Below are positions 1-6,041 of a stretch of DNA of 8,930 bases, piece after piece. Within the stretch, counting starts at the first letter, position 1. Each line of letters starts with the position of its first letter. Source of the DNA: Alphaproteobacteria bacterium (GTDB lineage Bacteria > Pseudomonadota > Alphaproteobacteria > Acetobacterales > Acetobacteraceae); assembly GCA_026225015.1 (NCBI GenBank), contig JAMFRY010000185.1, forward strand, positions 1 through 8,930, given 5' to 3'. Below the pieces are notes generated by a model. That model had not been told where the DNA came from. It saw nothing but the letters and a program-made list of their open reading frames with translations, and did no database searches. The position numbers and the translations under genes were made by a program.

Positions 1-347
1 ACGGCGGCGAAAATGGCGTCGCGCAATTCGGCGAAGCTGGCGGAGGCGATGCGCACACCGGCATAGGCGATGATGAGAGCGGCCGGGACCAGGATGACAT
101 CGCCCGGTGATTGATGCGCCAGGCGGTCGACGGCACGGGAATACAGGATGGGGACATACACTGTGGCGATTTTGGCCAGCAGCATGGCGATGCTGGCCAG
201 AACGAGACGAACCCGCAAGCCTGTCTCGTTCTTCGGCCACAGATAGGGCAGGAGCGAGAAGAGGGTGGAGAGGGAGCCGCGCGGGGCTTTGGCCTCGGCG
301 GGTGGCGCCATGGCGTGGGGATTGGCAGGACGGGAATGTGGGCTCAT
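1..347 (-). CDS. atm1: Atm1/ABCB7-type ABC exporter, N-terminal part (runs off the window)
   Basis: The minus strand is open from an ATG at 347 to the window edge, giving about 115 residues. The opening reads MSPHSRPANPHAMAPP, a polar Pro/Ala-rich leader. It is followed by LLPYLWPKNETGLRVRLVLA (about residues 32-51), a hydrophobic first membrane segment (ASIAMLLAKIATVYVPILYS), and a second segment ending in ELRDAIFAAV. The LPYLWP and LRDAIFA signatures are typical of the permease half of Atm1-family exporters, which fuse six membrane helices to an ATPase and move glutathione-linked metal or sulfur species across the inner membrane. Only the N-terminus is visible, so the ATPase motifs cannot be checked. 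No clear Shine-Dalgarno sequence precedes the start, and an in-frame ATG 12 codons further in is an alternative. The gene diverges from the Nudix gene with 9 bp between start codons, so its promoter must lie in or beyond that coding region. Confidence 0.85.
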   Translation of the reverse strand, partial: MSPHSRPANPHAMAPPAEAKAPRGSLSTLFSLLPYLWPKNETGLRVRLVLASIAMLLAKIATVYVPILYSRAVDRLAHQSPGDVILVPAALIIAYAGVRIASASFAELRDAIFAA

Positions 348-353
348 GGGAGG
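348..353 (+). promoter_or_regulatory. Ribosome binding site GGGAGG for the Nudix gene
   Basis: GGGAGG ends 3 nt before the ATG at 357. It fixes that start over the much longer upstream open frame. The spacing is shorter than usual, and the site fills most of the 9-bp gap between the divergent start codons. Confidence 0.6.
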
Positions 354-356
354 CAA

Positions 357-1190
357 ATGGCACTTGATCCTGGCATTGAAAAGCTATTGTTCCATATCCG
401 GGCGTGCGAGACCGCATGCCTGCCCGGCGAAAGATTGGGCTTTTGGATCGGCAGCCGGCAGGTTGGCTATGTGCGGCCGGAATTCGCCGCGAAATTGGCC
501 GGGGCTTCGCGCGATGTCGCCTTAACCGACCGGGTCACGCTGGCGCCGGAAGCGGCCCCCTCGCTGAACCAGATTGCGGAAGCGGCGGGATGCCGGCTGC
601 GTGGCGAGGATTTCGACATGCGCGAGGTTGTGGACGGCCCGGTGTTAGGGGTGCTGGATCGCGGCGCGCTGCCGGATTTCGGGGTGATCGGGGTGGGGGT
701 GCATCTCAACGGCCTGGTCCGGCGGCCGGATGGCTGGCATTTATGGATCGGCAAGCGCGCGGCCGATAAGAAGCTGGACCCGGGCAAACTGGATAATCTG
801 GTGGGCGGCGGAGTCGCGGCCGGGCATACGCCGTTCGAGACGCTGCTCAAGGAGGGCGCCGAGGAGGCCATGCTGCCGCAGGCATTGACGGCAAAAGCGG
901 AACTGAAGGGGCGCTTCTCCTATAACATGGAGCGGCCGGAGGGGCTGCGGCGCGATGTGCTGTATGTTTACGACCTGGTTTTGCCGGAGGAATTCGTGCC
1001 CCATCCGGCGGATGGGGAGGTGGAAGCATTCTCGCTCTGGCCGCTCGTCCAAGTGTTCCAGAGTGTGCGGGATACGGATGCGTTCAAATTCAACGTCAAT
1101 CTGGTGCTGATCGACCTGTTCATCCGGTTTGGGCTGGTGCAGGGGCTGGATGCGGCGATGCTGCGGGAGGAGTTGGGCGGCAAGGTTTAA
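357..1190 (+). CDS. DUF4743 domain-containing Nudix hydrolase
   Basis: The product has 277 residues. The N-terminal part (about 1-110, LLFHIRACETACLPGERLGF, IGSRQVGYVRPEFAAKL) matches the DUF4743 domain found in bacterial and fungal thiamine-pyrophosphokinase-related Nudix proteins. The C-terminal part is a Nudix fold. The Nudix box spans about residues 151-173 (GGVAAGHTPF then ETLLKEGAEEAML). The metal-binding core KEGAEE is intact, but the first glutamate of the canonical GX5EX7REUXEE pattern is a histidine (H157), a position that varies in this subfamily. Such enzymes cleave nucleoside diphosphates linked to another group; the substrate cannot be read from sequence, though thiamine diphosphate analogues are plausible from family members. 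The frame stays open back to base 111, but those codons lie antisense to atm1 and read as low-quality protein. The DUF4743 domain and the GGGAGG site support the start at 357. The gene stands alone on the plus strand. Confidence 0.88.
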   Translation: MALDPGIEKLLFHIRACETACLPGERLGFWIGSRQVGYVRPEFAAKLAGASRDVALTDRVTLAPEAAPSLNQIAEAAGCRLRGEDFDMREVVDGPVLGVLDRGALPDFGVIGVGVHLNGLVRRPDGWHLWIGKRAADKKLDPGKLDNLVGGGVAAGHTPFETLLKEGAEEAMLPQALTAKAELKGRFSYNMERPEGLRRDVLYVYDLVLPEEFVPHPADGEVEAFSLWPLVQVFQSVRDTDAFKFNVNLVLIDLFIRFGLVQGLDAAMLREELGGKV

Positions 1191-1200
1191 GCGCCGGGTA
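1191..1200 (+). repeat. 10-bp direct repeat GCGCCGGGTA, copy 1
   Basis: GCGCCGGGTA begins directly after the Nudix stop codon and recurs exactly at 1372-1381. The two copies bound a segment of about 170 bp without a convincing gene. I found no matching terminal inverted repeats just inside the copies, so a small inserted element with a target duplication is only a possibility. Confidence 0.3.
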
Positions 1201-1371
1201 AACGAAAGGTCTTGGTAACAAAACGGTGCAAGAATTTTGGAGATATGCCTAAACGACACGCCCCGGGGTAATCCTCCCCAAGCCGAACGGCGCTTATGGC
1301 GGGACCTGGCCGAGCGGACGGTCTCCTCTTGGGCGGACCGGGTAAAAAGCGGGCATTCGGACTGGTTATTT

Positions 1372-1381
1372 GCGCCGGGTA
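1372..1381 (+). repeat. 10-bp direct repeat GCGCCGGGTA, copy 2
   Basis: This is an exact second copy of the 10-mer at 1191-1200, 181 bp downstream in the same orientation. Confidence 0.3.
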
Positions 1382-1560
1382 GGCCTGGGAGATGGGCGTT
1401 GCTGAACATTTCGAAATTCTTGATTTCTGGAACCAAACATTCAACCCAAGAGCCGACACAGCGATCCTTAGCTCTCTGACTCGCTTGGATGTTAGCGGGC
1501 GGTTAAGCCCCTGCTGTTAATTATCCGAGACGTGTTCAACAAGGAACTCGTCGTAATCCT

Positions 1561-1564
1561 GAGG
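1561..1564 (+). promoter_or_regulatory. Ribosome binding site GAGG deciding a GTG start
   Basis: GAGG lies 7 nt before the GTG at 1572, a normal spacing. It is the main reason for accepting GTG as the start of the Ala-rich gene; the next in-frame ATG is far inside the protein. Confidence 0.5.
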
Positions 1565-1571
1565 TGCGGTC

Positions 1572-2567
1572 GTGACGCCAATCGGTAGCCAGACAACCAT
1601 AAGCGTGTACTTCGCGAACAGCACAGCTCTAGCCTCATATGCGCCAGGCACTAAGTCGAGCGCCGCTCCCCAGACCTTGGATACGTCCAGCGGTCAGAAA
1701 TTGGCTGCCGGATCATCACCAGCCAATGCGATAGAAGCTGCGATAGCGGCGAGCGCCAACAAGACCGCGCTTCCTACTCAGCAACTGCAGAATGCCTCGC
1801 AAGCCGTGAAAACCTTGGGGCAGCAAGGTTCATCGGCAAGCGATGGGGCGAAGGGCGCGGCGATGCAAAAGCTGGACGCATTGAAGGCTCAGTTGAAAGC
1901 CCTGATGATGCTGGGCGGGGACCCTAAAGAGCGAGCTCTGGAGGCTGCGGCGATTGCCAAAGAGATCGCGGCAGCGGCCCGGGCATACGCGCAGGCGGGG
2001 GGCGATCCTGGTTCCCTGGCGGTTCCAGCCCCTGAAACCACCATTGAGGAGTCGCCCACAAGTGACGCGCAGGCTGGGAGTGAGTCCTTCGTCCCCGGCA
2101 CAGCTACGCCAGATCTGAGCCCCGGCCCGATGATGAGCCCGCCGATCACCGACGCAAGCACCGATGCAAACACAAGCCCGTCCACGACGCCGACCGGCAC
2201 TGGCGCATCAGTAGGTTTGTTGGCTGACGCCGGAGCGGCTGGAAATCAGATCAAAAGCTCGACAACCACCAATGACAGCTCTGCAAATGCGGCCCTATCC
2301 GCAGCCAAAGCGGGGTCAAGCGCGATGGATCGGGCGTTCTTCCAGGAAGCTTTGCGCCTAGCCCACCAGGCGAAGGCGATCATTCTTTCAGCAGAACAAC
2401 GCTTGAGCCTCCAGCACGCGGCTCTCGACCCAGCAGTGGTCCACGCTGCAGATGCCGCCGTGGCTGCAGTGGCATCTGCAGCTAATCAGGTCGGAGCCTC
2501 CCAGACAGGTGATTACAATGGTTCGATCCCAGAGTCGTCGGCGCCAGCGGTATCGCTCACGGCTTAA
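1572..2567 (+). CDS. Ala/Ser/Thr-rich protein of unknown function, free of Cys and Trp
   Basis: I do not recognise this 331-residue protein with certainty. It starts at GTG (MTPIGSQTTISVYFANSTAL) and has no signal peptide or membrane helix. Two Ala-rich, probably helical blocks stand out: residues about 92-142, containing QKLDALKAQLKALMMLGGDP and then AAAIAKEIAAAARAYAQAGG, and residues about 249-308, containing DRAFFQEALRLAHQAKAIIL. Between them (about 143-240) lies a Pro/Ser/Thr/Asp-rich linker that looks disordered. The first block resembles hypothetical proteins I recall from Rhizobiales and Rhodospirillales, but I cannot name a family. The protein contains no cysteine and no tryptophan, a composition common in substrates exported without a signal peptide (flagellar or type I/III routes); that link is inference. 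Gene-poor, lower-GC spacers flank it, so it may have been acquired. The open frame of nearly 1 kb, a plausible ribosome binding site and structured helical blocks argue that it is real. Confidence 0.7.
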   Translation: MTPIGSQTTISVYFANSTALASYAPGTKSSAAPQTLDTSSGQKLAAGSSPANAIEAAIAASANKTALPTQQLQNASQAVKTLGQQGSSASDGAKGAAMQKLDALKAQLKALMMLGGDPKERALEAAAIAKEIAAAARAYAQAGGDPGSLAVPAPETTIEESPTSDAQAGSESFVPGTATPDLSPGPMMSPPITDASTDANTSPSTTPTGTGASVGLLADAGAAGNQIKSSTTTNDSSANAALSAAKAGSSAMDRAFFQEALRLAHQAKAIILSAEQRLSLQHAALDPAVVHAADAAVAAVASAANQVGASQTGDYNGSIPESSAPAVSLTA

Positions 2568-2840
2568 CCTCAAGCATGGCCAAGTGCTGGTTGTAACGCT
2601 GTGCATTTGGCCAGACCCAACAGTCATGTCACCAGCCGCCAAATTTCTTCCGGACGGCTTTTCGAACCGATCAAGGCCTCAGAGGGGAAATAGTTGGTAC
2701 GGGGTTCCAGCACCTCGATTCACTTCCCAGGGTGGCGCAATTGGGAGCGGCTCCCCGCATCGTTTTGGGTCGCTCACATGGGGCTGGAACTGTTGGCTGC
2801 ATTGAGTGCATTACGCAGTCATTAGGACCGGAGCCCTGGA
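2568..2840. other. 273-bp spacer without a convincing gene
   Basis: This is lower-GC DNA between the Ala-rich gene and arfB. Plus-strand open frames crossing it (from 2452 and 2732) lack ribosome binding sites and sensible protein composition. It contains a perfect interrupted palindrome GGGAGC-G-GCTCCC at 2743-2755; its one-base centre makes it more like a protein-binding dyad than a terminator stem, and no T-run follows. The arfB promoter presumably lies here but no clear -35/-10 pair is visible. Confidence 0.4.
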
Positions 2841-3266
2841 ATGATCAGCATTACAACATCGATCTGGATCGACGAGACCGAGTTGCAGGAAAGCTTTATC
2901 CGCTCCTCGGGCGCGGGCGGCCAGAACATCCAGAAAGTCGAAACCGCCGTTCAGCTTAAATTCGATGTCTTGGCCTCGCCGCATCTGCCGGCCTATATGC
3001 GTGAAAATCTCAAAAAGCTGGCCGGGCGCCGGCTTGCCAAGGATGGCGTCCTCACCCTGACAGCTCAACGCTTCCGCACCCAGGAGCGCAACCGGGCAGA
3101 TGCGCGGGAACGGCTGATCGACCTTCTGCGCGAAGCCGCCAAGCCGCCGCCGCCGGTTCGCCGCGCAACCCGCCCCAGCAAAGGATCGGTAAGACGCCGC
3201 CTGGATGAAAAAACCGCAAGGGCGACAACCAAACAGCAGCGCCGTACGCCGGGCCCTGAGAGTTAA
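2841..3266 (+). CDS. arfB: Alternative ribosome-rescue factor ArfB (peptidyl-tRNA hydrolase)
   Basis: This 141-residue protein has the release-factor catalytic domain with the GGQ motif at residues 26-28 inside SSGAGGQNIQKVETAVQLKF, the signature of ArfB/YaeJ and mitochondrial ICT1. In the known family the GGQ loop hydrolyses the peptidyl-tRNA ester on stalled ribosomes, while a basic, flexible C-terminal tail enters the empty mRNA channel. Such a tail is visible here from about residue 106 (RRATRPSKGSVRRR, ARATTKQQRR). Length matches the E. coli protein (140 residues). It lacks the codon-recognition domains of RF1/RF2, so it is not a release-factor fragment. GGAG at 2830-2833 sits 7 nt before the ATG. 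The gene appears to be its own unit; a weak CGCTT/AAGCG stem follows the stop at 3268-3282 without a T-run. Confidence 0.93.
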   Translation: MISITTSIWIDETELQESFIRSSGAGGQNIQKVETAVQLKFDVLASPHLPAYMRENLKKLAGRRLAKDGVLTLTAQRFRTQERNRADARERLIDLLREAAKPPPPVRRATRPSKGSVRRRLDEKTARATTKQQRRTPGPES

Positions 3267-3287
3267 CCGCTTCGCCCAAGCGCCCAC

Positions 3288-3314
3288 TTGACGGCGGCGA
3301 GTCGAAGGTAAAAC
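3288..3314 (+). promoter_or_regulatory. Candidate sigma70-like promoter for the molybdenum cofactor cluster
   Basis: TTGACG at 3288-3293 is close to the -35 consensus. TAAAAC at 3309-3314 could serve as -10, but the 15-bp spacer is shorter than ideal. It is placed sensibly, between arfB and the first XdhC gene. No motif for a molybdate regulator was recognised. Confidence 0.25.
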
Positions 3315-3337
3315 TCTCGCATGTCGGGCGGAATCGC

Positions 3338-3351
3338 AGGGCGACGCCCTG
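3338..3351 (+). repeat. Palindromic 14-mer AGGGCGACGCCCTG, copy 1
   Basis: AGGGCG-A-CGCCCT is a perfect 13-bp interrupted palindrome, here extended to 15 bp by flanking C and G. It ends 3 nt before the GGAGG ribosome binding site of the first XdhC gene. The same 14 bases recur at 8075-8088 upstream of kdpD. It could be an operator, a short mRNA hairpin near the start codon, or a REP-like genomic repeat. Confidence 0.5.
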
Positions 3352-3354
3352 AGC

Positions 3355-3359
3355 GGAGG
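3355..3359 (+). promoter_or_regulatory. Ribosome binding site GGAGG choosing the internal XdhC start
   Basis: GGAGG lies 3 nt before the ATG at 3363. It favours this start over an in-frame ATG at 3321, whose extra 14 codons read through the palindromic repeat and have no ribosome binding site. Confidence 0.6.
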
Positions 3360-3362
3360 AAG

Positions 3363-3683
3363 ATGAGCAATTTCGAGGATATTCTCGGCCAGGCCGCTAT
3401 CTGGCATCAAGCCGGCGAACAGGTCGCGCTTGCCACGGTGACGGAGACATGGGGCAGTTCGCCGCGCCCGGCCGGCAGCCGCATGGCGGTGACGAAATCC
3501 GGCAAGATCGCCGGATCGGTGAGCGGTGGCTGCATCGAGGGCGCGGTTGCCGAGGCTGCTCTGGCAACCCTTCAAACCGCCCTGCCCGCTTTGCTGGAAA
3601 TTGGCGTGACCAATGAAATGGCTTGGGAGGTGGGTCTGGCCTGTGGCGGCCGGATCAAAATCTTTGTGGAGCCGGTTGAGTGA
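3363..3683 (+). CDS. xdhC: XdhC/CoxI-family protein, N-terminal domain only
   Basis: This 106-residue protein corresponds to the XdhC_CoxI N-terminal domain alone. Signature stretches are GSSPRPAGSRMAV (residues 31-43), GKIAGSVSGGCIEGAV (47-62) and EVGLACGGRIKIFVEPVE (89-106). In the family this domain, joined to a Rossmann-type C-terminal domain, binds molybdenum cofactor and assists its sulfuration, protection or insertion into xanthine dehydrogenase or CO dehydrogenase type hydroxylases in the cytoplasm. Here the two domains are separate genes: the stop TGA (3681-3683) overlaps the GTG start (3680) of the C-terminal partner. This separation is also known from cox-type clusters, so the arrangement need not be a mutation. 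The Cys in SGGCIE (C57) and the one in LACGG (C94) are the conserved cysteines. GGAGG precedes the ATG at 3363. Which hydroxylase it serves is not visible here. Confidence 0.88.
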   Translation: MSNFEDILGQAAIWHQAGEQVALATVTETWGSSPRPAGSRMAVTKSGKIAGSVSGGCIEGAVAEAALATLQTALPALLEIGVTNEMAWEVGLACGGRIKIFVEPVE

Positions 3684-4393
3684 AAACCGCCACCATCGCA
3701 GCGCTTGGCGAGGCCAGGCAGACGCGCCACCCCGTGGTGCTTGCCAAAAACCTCGCCAGTCTGGCGGAATTTCTGCTCCCTGATCCGGCCGCCCCCTGCT
3801 CCTTGAACGAGGCCGCCGCCAGCGCTCTGGTTTCGGGCAGAATTTCCACGCAGTTCATCGGCTCAGAAACCTGGTTCATCGAACCGCATCTACCATCGCC
3901 GCGCCTGATCCTGGTCGGCGGGGTCCATATTGCACAGGCGCTCGCCCCGCTGGCGCGGATGATGGGGTTTGATGTCATCATCGCCGATCCCCGCCGGAAT
4001 TTTGCCAGCACGGAGCGCTTTGCGGACTTCGCCCTTTGCCATGACTGGCCGGACGAGGCGCTGGACCGGCTGGGGATCGACAGCCAGACCGCCATCGTGA
4101 CGCTGACCCATGACCCCAAGCTGGATGATCCAGCGCTGGATCGAGCGTTGCGCAGCCAAGCGTTTTACATTGGTAGCCTGGGCTCGCGCAAAACCCATGC
4201 GGCGCGGCTGGAGCGGTTGGCGGCATTGGGCCATTCGGCGCCGGCATTGCAGCGCATTCGCGGCCCGGTGGGCCTGGATATCGGCGGCGCCGCCGCGCCG
4301 GAAATCGCGCTTTCCATCATCGCGGAAATCATCGCCGTGCGTCGCCATGGAGGCGTCTCGGCCGGCGGACTTGCCACGCGCGCATCCTCATGA
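3680..4393 (+). CDS. xdhC: XdhC/CoxI-family protein, C-terminal Rossmann domain
   Basis: This 237-residue protein starts at GTG 3680, overlapping the previous stop. After a variable first 70 residues it carries the XdhC_C Rossmann domain: PRLILVGGVHIAQALAPLAR (74-93) holds the glycine-rich dinucleotide-binding turn, ADPR (102-105) ends the second strand, then come TLTHDPKLDDPAL (141-153), YIGSLGSRKTHAARLERL (163-180) and GLDIGGAAAPEIALSIIAEI (198-217). These match XdhC/CoxI proteins that help mature molybdenum hydroxylases. It lacks the CoxI-type N-terminal domain, supplied by the adjacent gene, and the two products probably form a complex. Its own stop (4391-4393) overlaps the next ATG in an ATGA, so the three genes are very likely translated from one message. 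Its substrate enzyme is not encoded in the window. Confidence 0.88.
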   Translation: MKTATIAALGEARQTRHPVVLAKNLASLAEFLLPDPAAPCSLNEAAASALVSGRISTQFIGSETWFIEPHLPSPRLILVGGVHIAQALAPLARMMGFDVIIADPRRNFASTERFADFALCHDWPDEALDRLGIDSQTAIVTLTHDPKLDDPALDRALRSQAFYIGSLGSRKTHAARLERLAALGHSAPALQRIRGPVGLDIGGAAAPEIALSIIAEIIAVRRHGGVSAGGLATRASS

Positions 4394-6033
4394 TTTTCGG
4401 GCGCGTCAAACTTGAAGAAGCGCGCGGCGGCATTCTGGCGCATAGCCTGAAAACACCCCAGGGAGTTCTGCGCAAAGGTGCCTTGGTCGATGACCTGGCC
4501 TACGAACTTCTGCAGCAAGCCGGGTATGAACAGCTCACCATCGCCAGGTTGGAGCCGGGCGAGCTGCCGGAGGGGGAGGCTGCATCCGCTCTGGGTGAAC
4601 TACTGGTCAGTCCCGGTCTGCGCCGTTCGGTGGATGTCCATGGCCGGGTCAATCTGTTCGCCACCGCGAATGGCCTGCTGCGCATCGATACCGGAGTCAT
4701 CACCCGGCTCAACCTGATCGACGAAGCCATCGCCCTTGCCACGCTGCCCGATTGCAGCGCCGTGAAACGAGACGACATGGTCGCCACCTTGAAGATCATT
4801 CCGTTCGCGGTATCTGGCAGAAGCTTGTCAAAGATCGAAGCGCTGCTTGGAGAAGATGGATTTGCGCTGGCGCTCAAAGCTTTCCGGCCGTTACGCGCCG
4901 GCCTGGTGCTCACGCAATTGCCGCACCTAAAAGAGAGCACCATTGCCAACACGGTCGAGGCCACGCGAGCGCGCATCGTAGACCATGGCGGCACGCTGCT
5001 GCCCCATCTGACAATCCCGCATGACGCCGCCCGTATTGCCTTGAGCATCCGGCAATTGCTGGACGGTGGCGCCGAATTGATCCTGATCTCCGGCGCCTCT
5101 GCCGTCACCGACCGGCTGGATACTGCACCCGCCGGCATCGTGCAGGCAGGCGGCACGATTTCGCATTTCGGCATGCCGGTCGATCCCGGCAATCTTATCT
5201 GCTTCGGCCAGGTCGCGGGCCGGCCGGCCATCGTGCTGCCGGGCTGCGCCCGCAGTCCGGCGCTAAACGGGATCGACTGGGTGCTCGACCGGCTTTTTGC
5301 CGGCGAGAATTTGGGCGCCGCGGAAATCGCCGGGATGGGCGCCGGCGGTTTGCTGAAGGAAATCGACTCCCGCCCGGCCCCGCGCAATGCGAAAATAGCG
5401 CCGGGAATTGGTGCTGCGCCAAAATCGCCACCGCGCATCGCCGCTTTGGTTCTGGCCGCCGGACGCTCAGCGCGCATGGGCAATACCAACAAGCTCCTGG
5501 CGGTGATGCCGGATGGGCGTAGCATGATCGCACATACGGTCGATAACGTGCTGGCAAGCGGGGTACGTCCGGTTATCGTCGTTACCGGCCATCAGGACAG
5601 TGATATTCGCAATGCGCTGGCCGGCAAGCCGGTCCGCTTCCTGCACGCCGCCGATCACGCGCAGGGGCTCTCCGCCAGCCTAAAAGCCGGTATTTCCGCA
5701 ATTTCAGCCGAAATCGCCGGCGCCATCATCTGCCTGGGGGACATGCCGCTGGTCGGGCCGGATATTCTGCAAAAACTGCTCGCCGCCTATGATACGGATG
5801 CGGGCCGAGAGATCATCATCCCCGTACACGATGGCCAGCGCGGCAATCCGGTGCTTTGGGGACAACGCTTCTTTCCCGAATTTTCAAACCTCTCCGGTGA
5901 TTCCGGCGCGCGGCAGCTCATGCATCTTTTCGCCGATTTCATCGCGGAAGTTCCACTCGAAAGCGATGCGATCCTGCGCGATTTCGACACCCAAGAGGCG
6001 CTGGCGGCATTAAGCGCTTCCGCCCCGGCCTGA
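4390..6033 (+). CDS. mocA: Molybdopterin-binding domain fused to MocA-type molybdenum cofactor cytidylyltransferase
   Basis: This 547-residue protein has two parts. Residues 1 to about 330 are a molybdopterin-binding (MoeA/CinA-like) region opening with MIFGRVKLEEARGGILAHSL, with the cofactor-site stretch ILISGASAVTDRLDTAP at 231-247 and GMPVDPGNLICFG at 261-273. Residues about 349-540 are a MobA-like NTP transferase: LAAGRSARMG at 355-364 followed by K368, GDMPL at 450-454, RGNPVLW at 484-490, GDSGAR at 503-508 and DFDT at 531-534, all matching MocA. MocA joins CTP to Mo-molybdopterin to give the cytosine dinucleotide cofactor used by CO dehydrogenase and xanthine dehydrogenase type enzymes; the N-terminal domain probably holds the molybdopterin substrate. 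The linker (328-348) is Pro/Ala-rich. Such fusions are known in alphaproteobacteria. ATGA overlap with the XdhC gene upstream supports the start and the shared pathway. The choice of CTP over GTP is inferred from resemblance to MocA. Confidence 0.88.
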   Translation: MIFGRVKLEEARGGILAHSLKTPQGVLRKGALVDDLAYELLQQAGYEQLTIARLEPGELPEGEAASALGELLVSPGLRRSVDVHGRVNLFATANGLLRIDTGVITRLNLIDEAIALATLPDCSAVKRDDMVATLKIIPFAVSGRSLSKIEALLGEDGFALALKAFRPLRAGLVLTQLPHLKESTIANTVEATRARIVDHGGTLLPHLTIPHDAARIALSIRQLLDGGAELILISGASAVTDRLDTAPAGIVQAGGTISHFGMPVDPGNLICFGQVAGRPAIVLPGCARSPALNGIDWVLDRLFAGENLGAAEIAGMGAGGLLKEIDSRPAPRNAKIAPGIGAAPKSPPRIAALVLAAGRSARMGNTNKLLAVMPDGRSMIAHTVDNVLASGVRPVIVVTGHQDSDIRNALAGKPVRFLHAADHAQGLSASLKAGISAISAEIAGAIICLGDMPLVGPDILQKLLAAYDTDAGREIIIPVHDGQRGNPVLWGQRFFPEFSNLSGDSGARQLMHLFADFIAEVPLESDAILRDFDTQEALAALSASAPA

Positions 6034-6041
6034 GCGCCCAC

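Larger units (their letters stand above)
1191..1571. other. 381-bp spacer without a convincing gene
   Basis: This stretch is visibly less GC-rich than the flanking Nudix gene. Both strands carry short open frames (for example an 80-codon plus-strand frame from 1237), but none has a ribosome binding site or a recognisable protein. What it does hold is the GCGCCGGGTA direct repeat, a small inverted repeat GGGG/CCCC around 1266-1280, a CGGTC/GACCG pair near 1319-1340, and the perfect palindrome ATTTCGAAAT at 1408-1417. No convincing promoter pair or intrinsic terminator was found. A small RNA or the remains of a decayed element are possible but unsupported. Confidence 0.5.

Noticed and set aside
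111..356. Upstream extension of the Nudix reading frame by 82 codons
   Set aside because: It lies antisense to the atm1 N-terminus, reads as Gly-rich unstructured protein, and the DUF4743 domain plus GGGAGG place the start at 357.
741..1436. 231-codon minus-strand open frame
   Set aside because: It is mostly antisense to the Nudix gene, with Arg/His/Gln-rich composition and no recognisable domain or ribosome binding site.
1237..1479. 80-codon plus-strand open frame in the spacer
   Set aside because: No ribosome binding site, no family resemblance and ordinary length for chance; it was kept only as part of the spacer description.
2452..2805. 117-codon plus-strand open frame overlapping the end of the Ala-rich gene
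   Set aside because: It is out of frame with the better-supported gene, rich in Arg/Trp/Ser as in typical shadows, and has no ribosome binding site.
3321..3362. Alternative upstream start for the first XdhC protein
   Set aside because: The extra codons read through the palindromic repeat, lack a ribosome binding site, and are not part of the XdhC domain.
2811..3575. 254-codon minus-strand open frame
   Set aside because: It lies antisense to arfB and the first XdhC gene, both of which are firmly identified.
4500..5525. 341-codon minus-strand open frame
   Set aside because: It is antisense to the molybdopterin-binding/MocA fusion; Ser/Arg/Pro-rich composition is typical of the complement of a GC-rich gene.
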